The position numbers and the translations under genes are program-made. Below, one piece after another: positions 36,401 through 45,400 of a stretch of 64,000 bases of DNA. The stretch comes from Symsagittifera roscoffensis (taxonomy: Eukaryota > Xenacoelomorpha > Acoela > Convolutidae). Location: contig NC_087062.1 in the NCBI RefSeq assembly GCF_963678635.1, forward strand, positions 82,732,012 through 82,796,011, written 5' to 3'. The notes under the pieces are model-generated. The model was not told the origin of the DNA, ran no database searches, and saw nothing but the letters and a program-made list of their open reading frames with translations. Positions within the stretch are counted from its first letter, which is position 1. Each line of letters begins with the position of its first letter.

Positions 36401-39400
36401 TGGGATGATGTCGGTGAAGACTGATTCTGTGACTGTTGGGTAGCAATTTTTGATGGATTTTTGAATTGTTACTTTAGTGGGAAGGTTTATGTTTATTATA
36501 ATATTCTTCTAAAAAAAGAATTAGGAGGATTGTTGCTAGGGCAAATGTGAAGATTGCTTTCTTTATACATTTACATATGGTCAAAATGAGGGATGATAAA
36601 AATGTTATGAAAATTACAAACAATAAAAAAATATCAGTTCTACTGAAAATTGTTCGTATCATTTAGACAAGTTGTATAAATCGTACCTGTGGATATAATC
36701 AAGGGTTTTGGAAAGTTGGAGGAATAGTTCGAGTATAGTGTAGAAAATTAAAAAAATGTTACAAAAAATGATTAGGATTATTAGAAAAGATTCAAGTATA
36801 TCAAAAAGAAATATTATAAAGGTTTCAAGTATTGTAAAAAAATGTTTAAGATTTATGAGTATTTGAGTAACTGATTGAGAGAAGAGCATTTAAGAAATGA
36901 TCTCTTGGTCGAATATTTTTTGCTGTTTGAGGCGATTTTCTAGTGTGGTCGGATTATTTATTAGTTTTTTGACAAGTGGGTTGAGTTTTGTAAAATATTG
37001 TTGGGGGCAATTTTTATGGTGATCGGGAGGTCTTCTTTGTCTTTATTTTCATTTGTCAAATGATCTGGGGTATTTTTGAGATTTTTATACTTTAGGCTAA
37101 ATAAAATGTTCATTTTGTTACTTTAGGCTAAGTTAACAAATTTGTTTTGGGGGTATTCGTGGTCTGAGTTGGGGAAATATTGTTGATCTTTGGGTTATTA
37201 GATAAGGGAGGGGTACGGTATTATGGTGATATTTATTTTAGTTGTCAAGTTGGAGTGGTTTGCTTATTTTTGACCTGGAGGTCGTAAAGTTATAGTTATA
37301 GATGTGCCTGGAGTTCTATATGATTCGTCTAATTGGTCTTAGTTTGAGTTAGAGAAAGTGACGGATTGGATGAATCCTATTGGTCTATTTTGAACTAGAA
37401 TTATTGCGTAATTGTCAGCATGTTATTTTGAAAAATGTAAATGAAAAATGTTTCGGAGGTTTCAAGATTGTGAAGTATAATGTTAAAATTACTTTTGAAA
37501 TTCCACTTTCTTTAAAATTTTAGATTGGGGGATGAATATTTTATAGTTTTTACGTGGTTGATTTCGGAGTCTTGTTGTTTTTCTATTTTCTGACTTGTCG
37601 ATTTGTTCTTGGGGTATTATTTGTTCGGTCATTTTTCTATTTTTTCTTTGTTTTGGGGATTCTTTATGGTTTTGTGTATTGTTTTTGGTGGCGGTTGGTT
37701 TTGTGTTTTGATTTTCGGTGGGGTTATCATTTTGTTCTGTGTTTTTCAGATGTGGTTCATTTTGAATGATTTTTAATCCTGTGAAAGAATATAATTGAGT
37801 TAATTTGCGGAGTGCGTATTCTTTTGGGTAATAAGGTAATAGGTTGTTTCGATGTTGAACGATTTCTTTTTTGTTTGAGTCGGTAATTTTATATGTGACA
37901 TCTGTGGGTTTTGCAATTATTTGGTATGGTCCTTTTCGAAGGGGTTGTAATTTTTTAGAAATTCCTTTTTGAGTATTAAAATTAGGTATTAAAACAAATG
38001 TTCCAATTTTTAATTCGGAGGCTGGTGTAAAACGTGAATTGATTTGTTCATTAATGTTTTGTCTTTGTAATAACTTTTTTGTTATTTTTTGATAAATTTC
38101 ATTGTGTTTTTTATCTCTATTTAGAATCCATTCGGTGTGTGTACCGGAGGCTAGTTTAAGAATTTGTGGGTGATGAAAATGATCTTCATCGTGTGTATGT
38201 AAAGGTAGGTTATAACAAATTGAATCTTTATTTGGTTGACAATAACCTTGTGCGTTTTTATGAGAATTTGCTGTAAACATTATTGGTTTGCGTGGCTTTT
38301 GGTTAAAAACCATTTCGTATGGTGACATTCCTAAAGTTGTCGTAATTTGTGAATTATATGCTAAGGGAAATAATTTTACATCTGCTGACCATTCGGTATA
38401 TTTTGTATCATTTCCGTTGATGATACATCTAAGATATTCTTGTAATGAACGGTTCATACCTTCGACTAAGCCGTTTGTCCAAGGTGCATGAGATGTACGT
38501 GGTTTGTGTTTAATGTTATATAAATGACATAGTGTGATAATTTCATTATTTATGAATTCTGTACCGTTGTCTGTAACTAAAATTTCTGGTAGTCCGAATT
38601 TTGCTATCCAGTGTTCATAGAGTGTTGTGTAAGCGTAATAAGCGTTACAATGTGGTACTGGGTTAAGTGCTACATAATGTGTAAATGCGTCAACAATTAC
38701 CATAATGTAGGAGTTTCCTTCGGATGAGGGTGAAATTGGTCCTTTAGTATCAAATGAGATACGATGGTTAAAGTACAAGCTTTGTCCTTTAAAATCTTGT
38801 TTTTGTGCTATTTGTTTTTGATTTGGGTAAGGTTTATTTAGTTGACATACTATACAATCGTTGCATAGTACTTTTATCCAAATTGGTGCATTTGGGAAGT
38901 AAAAATTTTGTATAAAATTTGAATATGTTTTTTCTGATCCAGAGTGTCCTTTAATATTTTGTGTATGTGAAATATTAAAAGCTATAAGAATCATACTTAA
39001 AGGGAGACAGGGAACTGTAAATTCATTTAATTTGTATTCTAGAAGGTCTGTGTTTTCGTTAATTGTTGTATTGTTGAGTAAGATTCCTAGTTCCATTGAG
39101 GTTTTCGTTGTGTATGACTGTAGAGTTTAAACTATTATTTTGTGTATCGGGCAAAAATGTATTATAGTTTAATGGTGTTGCATCAATGGTTAATGGTATT
39201 ACTTTTACATAATCTCTTATGTAAGATATCGTACTTATTGCTTGACTTGAGATTGATTGTGGGAAGCTTATAAATGCGGGATGAGACCATTCGGGGTCCC
39301 AAACATAATCTGATTGTTCTGTGATAGCGGTATCATCGTTCGAGTTTTGGGGTCTAAAATTTTTTCTTGCTTGTGCAATTAAATCAATATTGTGTGTGAA

Positions 39401-42400
39401 ATAATCTATTATGAACCATGCCAAAATTTTTTGTAGATCGTGTTTTGTATGTTGTGAAACGTCGTCTTTCGTGAAATTTTCTTTAACAATGTTTAAATAA
39501 CTAGAGAGTAGTGTTATTTCATGTCGTACTCTTAAATGTTTAGATGTTTCTGTCGGTGAGACATTTGTTATTGGGATTTCATTTTCTAATATCGAAATAT
39601 AACTATATATTATTGCGAAAACTTCATTGGTGAATATGGAGTTTGCTCTTTGTGAGTTATGATATTGGATGCTTTTTATATATTCTGAAAAAACTTTTGA
39701 AAAATCTAAATCAAGATCGTCTGTTTGAATTGTATATTTTCTATTATTATGGTTTGGTGAGGTGAATTCTATGGAGTAGATTCCATACTGTTGTGTTATG
39801 TTGCATATATCTTTTAAGTAGTGGTCTATGATTTGTCTTTTGATTTTTACATCTGGGAACTCTGTTTTACATGGACTGATTCCGGGTTCAAATAAATTTA
39901 ATAGTAAATTTTTGCAAAATATATGCTGTCCTCTATCAGTGGTTGCATCTACTATAAAGGGAAAGATTTCATCATCATCTGGGGTTTCTTCACCTGGGGT
40001 GTGCGTTGAGCTCATTTTTTCGTTCGATGACTGTTAATATGTAATTATTAATGTGTCGAATTGGTTGATTCCAATTGTATAAATGTACTGGTTTGTGTTT
40101 ATACTGCTTTTTTATTCTTCTTTTTCCTCTTTTTGATGAATTTGAAGTTGTTTCTGAGTCAGAAAAATATAATTGATCGTGAAGTGGGCAATTTTTATCT
40201 ATTGATTCTTTTAGTTTGTAAAGTTCGTCTAAACTGTTGGTTTCTGATTCTGAAAATGCGTTTCGATTTTTTGAAAATCTTTTTCGTGTTATTTGTCTTT
40301 GTTTCGTTATTATTTTTCTTTTTAGTGTTTGTCGTTTTGTTCGAATGTATCCAACTGTTTGTGTATGAGGTGTGATTACAAGGTCGTATTTTTTGTTATC
40401 TATTTCACAATTGTGTAAAACGATTGTTTGTTTATTTCCTAGGTTTTTAAATGACATAAGGTTTAGGATGACGGATGCAAAAGGTTGTTAAATGGTTTCT
40501 ATTTTCCTAAACTGTTAGTTCTTACGATTTTTTTGGTTAGCTTAACCTGGGTCTATTTGTTCAGGGTTGGAGAGAAAAGTATATCGATTCCGAAGAATGA
40601 TTTTTTACTTTCTCGTGGCTAGTATAAGTTAAGGTGTTAACTTACTTAATCTTACTTAGGGGTAGTGATTGTGTTCAAGGGTTGGAGAATAGTAAATCGA
40701 TCCACAAGGTTCAGGTATAATTAGAACGCGAGTAGTTCGTTAGATACTATTTTAAACTTACTAAGTCTAAGATTTATCCTGGGTCTGGTAAGAGGGGGGG
40801 TCAAGTGAAGGATGAATAACCGAAGTTCTTCACTATTTATCCTAATTTGAATGATTAGTTTTGTTTAAAAATTTCTATTAGTCTTAGGTCTTTAGAAAGG
40901 GTTGGGTAGTGAATCGACGTTTGAGGTCGTTAGACACTAATTAAGTGGGTGGGGGAGAACAAAGTTGTTCTGTTTGATCCAAGGATAAGCCTTGATAATC
41001 AGATTTGAAATTTAATTAAGTAGAAAATGATTTAAGATCCAAGGATAAGCCTTGATGATCTGGTTTTAAAATTAAGTGAATTTAAGTTTTAATAAAATTT
41101 TAAATGTGTGCAAAGGAAAGATTTAGTGTTTTGATGATATTAGTGGGTTTATGATTGCTGTTATGTTTTAGGTGATGGAGCTGGAACAACAGGATGATTT
41201 ATGATTACTAACCATTTATTGTCATGCTACTAATTTTTATTTTTTATTTTTCAATAAATACTTTTCAAACATGTTTTGTATATTACTGCAGAGTTTTAGG
41301 AAAACGATCTTAGATCTTTTTATCAATCGTTATTGTATATTAATAATTTTGTTTAGCGCCTGAAATGATTTTGAAGATTAACTTCAAGGTTTTATGTTTG
41401 CAAATGAAAATCTAAATTCATTGCCAGTAGTATTCTAAATATAAAAGTTTGTTCTGGTTTTTGCCTAACTATCATATAGCTATATGGCAAATTTCTACTT
41501 TGTCGTATGTCGTCTCTGGTTCGAGGTCTTCTTCCAATTCCGGGTAGTTCTGTTATGGTTCGGAATATTGGCTCTGATCTATTGAGTCGTAGAGACATTT
41601 CGATTAAATTATTGTCGTATAACATTTTGTAAATGTTTTTGTCTAATTTCTAATCTATTTTGGTTAATTCTAAGCTATTAAGGTCTTGTTCGAGACTTAT
41701 GGTCGCACCAGATGAGTTATGACTGGAGTGTATAACTCATAGAGTAATTTCGGATAGGGTACACCGTCTGCTCGTCACGCTATCTTATTTTCGGCCGGAT
41801 AGATTCGTGCAACTTCTTAGTCTAATACCGATCCTAATCTTACTCTTATACTATCTAGTCTCAGGTTGTTTAACTAGTCTCTGCTAGGCTCAATAGATCT
41901 AGGGTATACTGGTTTATTGCGGTTGCTGAAGTGCTCGGGAGAGTCCAACTAATTTCTAAGTTAAATTCAAATCTCTCTGGTGCTGAAATTACAAGTAACT
42001 TCAGCACTTACAAATAAGTGGGTTGTTAGTTAGATGGATCATGATTGGTTAATATTAAATACTTTACATTGGTAAAATATCTAATTTATCCAATCATAAA
42101 ATGTAGTTTAGATCAGGTTCCAGAAACATCGAAAACGACCAATTACGTCTTTGCTTATTGTATCATTACCTTTTCAGGTAATCAAAACAACCAACGCATG
42201 AGCTGATATCATAAAAGATATAGATTCATCATTCTGTTCTTCAATCACTAATTCCGGGATTGTATGACGAATGGTAGTCATTAAACGTACCAAGTGAACA
42301 ATCCCCCCCTTGAACAAATTAGGGAGGAGCTCGTTGACTTGGTTTAAAGCAATACTTTTCAGCCAATAAGATTTTGAATTGAATATTGTTCCTGCAGGTC

Positions 42401-45400
42401 TTACTTGTTGAACTTGCCATATAATTTTAGGGGGAGGGGGATTGATGACATGGTCTCATTTTACTACCGCCGCTTTATTTACACACTTGGCTATTAGTGA
42501 TATAACCATTGGGTGCCGGACATCAAGCCGACGGGACTTGAAGCCGAATCGTAAACTTAGGGACTTCAAGCCGAATAGTTCCTTATAAACTAGTCAAATA
42601 TGATTAATTTGAAAACGATTTTGAAGAGTTTCCGAATTTCATGATCTTTCTTCACAAGTTATTGGAGTTTTCATAAAATTTAAGCCTCCAAATGATGTTT
42701 CGGAAAGTAAAACATGGTTGAAGGCATTTTTCACGTTTATAATTTATGCATTTCAAAAACCGGCTGATGTTATTAACGGATGCCAATCACAAGCGGTGCA
42801 TTGTCATGAATAACGTTTATTATTGGCTAAACTTGCCAAAATTTTTGAAAAATAACGTTTTACAGATGATAAAATAGTGTTTTGAGGTGCTTGTAAAGTT
42901 TTAATTTTGGCTTGAAGTCCCTTCGGCTTGAAGTCCCGTCGGCTTGTTGTCCTAGACCCATAACCATTACCTGCGAAATATTAACAGAGTTTCTTGCGTT
43001 CCAATTCAAGCTTTCTGTGTTGCTCTGATCATCGCACATCTTCCTTTTTAATTCCAATGCTTCAGTTTTCAGATGAGTCTGGTAAATACAACAACAAATT
43101 ATCACAACATTAGTTAAGACATTAGATAAAAATTTGACCGACGTTTTCGACTTTTTTGCAGAAAACAATTACGTTTTTGAGAAAAAACTACTTCCAAAAA
43201 TGCCTTTGCAGTAAAAAATCAAATTAAAACAAGTGAATGTGAATAAGTGAACAAATAAGAGCAAAATTTTCCTCACAAGAAAACTATGAGATTAGCATTG
43301 TTAAAAAACTTATTTGAACTTTACGAGGTCGTTGGTAAAAGAACAGAGATTACAATCAAAACTTGAACTATGGAAACATCACCTTGTCCTTGCAGTACAA
43401 TTGACAGCCTGTTGAACTAGGCTGATTATATTGCCTCTTGATATTAGCAGGAACCTCAACATAGCATATGTTTGGGTCTTCGTCGAGAAGATTTTGAAGT
43501 TGTTTCTTTGTCAAATACCTGAAAATTATCAGAACACTTATGCATTAGTTTTCTAAAGATAGCGTATGATGAAAATGTATGAAGCAGCTTGATTAAAAAA
43601 TCAAAACGAAAACAAAATTGTTTACCTTTTCGCTGTTGGTACGAAATTAGTTTTGAAATTATCTCTGCCCCTCTTCAAAAATGGTTTCAAACCACACACT
43701 TCTTTACTCTAAACCGAACAAAAGACTGTGAAAATTTCCAATTCTGAACACAAAAAAGAGCCGAACTTTGAAACATTACCTGAGCTGCTACACTTTTCGG
43801 GTAGTCTTTGCAGCAATCCGGTGTTTCTGAGATATCTGCTTCTTTCAAGCAGACAGAATGGAAGACGTTGTTACATACTGTGCATTTCACCAGAGCTAAG
43901 AACTCAGAGCCACTGAAACCCAGAAAATCATCTTCCTTAAACCAAGAACACTTATCTTCTTTAAGCCCAGAAAAATCACATTAACGAATAAGAATGAATC
44001 AATTGCCAGTCAGGTAGGCAAAGCCATTTATCGGCCAATTTATGATCTTGAGAAAACAAAAATAAAACCTTGTAAACTGATGTCCATTTGAAAAACACAA
44101 TTCAAATTGCTCAAAAATAAAAGTAGCTGACTAAAATTTATAAAAATTAACCGACATTTTGAATTGGCGACGAACACTTTCAACATTCACACGGATGAAG
44201 CTGAAACTGTTTTCAAGTAATCTTTAACATAAAAACTTCTTCGGAATTTTATGATTTCCAAAACAAATAAAATGAGTGCTTTCCGTGAATAAGGAGCCCA
44301 AACCTTTTAAAATCATATTCCAGCCTGTTTTCTGATTTAAATACAACGCCTTCTTTAGACCTCTAACTAGATCTTCCAACCTTTTATGGCATTTGGTGGT
44401 TGGCTATTAATTGATTTGAAAAAGTTAAAACGGTCGAAACTGTTTGTGTAAAATAAGCAGTGAACTTATGTTGTGTTTTTGGAGATCAATTTTGGATTAG
44501 AAAACCTCAGCTTTAAATGAATCTTGGAAAACCTAATTACTCAATAAAAAGAGAAAACCCCCAAAAGAGGACACGTAGAAGATATAAGACTCTAACATTG
44601 AACAGAGAAAGCAGGTTCTAAACTGAGTCGGCAACACTTCTCGCAACACCCTCACTCTTTCCAAATACACGTGATCATCTCTTCCGTCTTTCCCACTCAT
44701 TTTTCTCTCAGATGTGCATTTGGTCTGCTGAATCAACACTTTCTGCCTCAGCTTCGTCTTTTTAGCCCGACCTCCCCCACATCCTCCTCTGCCACTTGAA
44801 CTACTCGCACTTAGCTCAAAGTCACTGTCCGTTCCAAAATCACCACCTGTTAATAATCTGATACAATCTGTTGGAGTTTCGAAACAATCAACAGTGTCAG
44901 AGTATCGAAAAAATCGCGTCATATTTGGTTGTATCAATCAATACATTCTTTTGTATCAATCAACAAATTCAGTATAAGTTTCATAAACCAGTCTATTTGA
45001 CCGAGCAATATAAAAAAAATCCCTCTGACGTACTGAAAACTACGCAATGAATTAGCTTCTAATTTCTACCTGTGCACAATTGGTCCTCCATGTATGCGTT
45101 AGAGTCAATTATTTCGTCCCCGTCGTCATTTGCCGTGAAACTTCTCGTCTCCTGCTTCGTATCTACCACTTTGTCATAAACAGTTGATTTCTCGCCGTCA
45201 CACAAAGTCACATCTAAATTTTTGGTTTCATTTTTAATATCTTCCAGAGTCGAGTCAGCTTCTATCGATTCGTCCAGCTGTTTGAAACTTTTATAAGATA
45301 CTTTATCATCTTGGAAAACGAGATCAGTCGTTTTATCGTCGACTTGCAATTCACAATCCAGTTCATCCGGCACTTGTGGCGTCGGTTCGACTCTTCGATT

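Larger units (their letters stand above)
28900..42122 (-). mobile_element. Complete 13.2-kb LTR-bounded integrase/envelope element without RT
   Basis: Two 410-bp direct repeats with TG...CA ends bound it, and GAAA flanks it on each side (28896-28899, 42123-42126) where the left arm has one copy in CTATGAGCAAAATAC/GTTTCTATG. The LTRs look identical by eye, implying recent insertion. Sense-strand order: basic 155-aa ORF, 318-aa ORF, integrase, 76-aa and 62-aa membrane ORFs, ATG-less ORF6, 872-aa glycoprotein-like ORF, Ser/Thr-rich ORF8. Neighbouring ORFs overlap by 4-38 bases. No frame carries a reverse transcriptase YxDD block, RNase H, protease DTG/DSG or CCHC knuckle. It is inserted sense to PHF12, in its intron. 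Confidence 0.92.
20913..44260 (-). repeat. Right arm of large inverted duplication
   Basis: Begins immediately after the gap with TGATGCATTTTGTCTCGCC, the reverse complement of sequence near 18985, and follows the left arm in reverse up to AATTTTATGATT near 44256, where the left arm is interrupted by its LTR element. Insertions unique to this arm are the 13.2-kb LTR element, a 451-bp MITE and a 427-bp hAT-type MITE. The true outer end of the duplication cannot be seen. Confidence 0.92.

Noticed and set aside
28900-42122. Interpretation as a Ginger or Maverick/Polinton DNA transposon, which also carry Ty3-like integrases
   Set aside because: The 410-bp terminal repeats are direct rather than inverted, with TG...CA ends, a 4-bp duplication and a primer-site candidate, and no type B DNA polymerase frame is present.
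42860-43168. Longer open frame around PHF12 exon 4 (right arm)
   Set aside because: Only 42971-43078 is the exon; the rest is intron plus the end of the 451-bp MITE.
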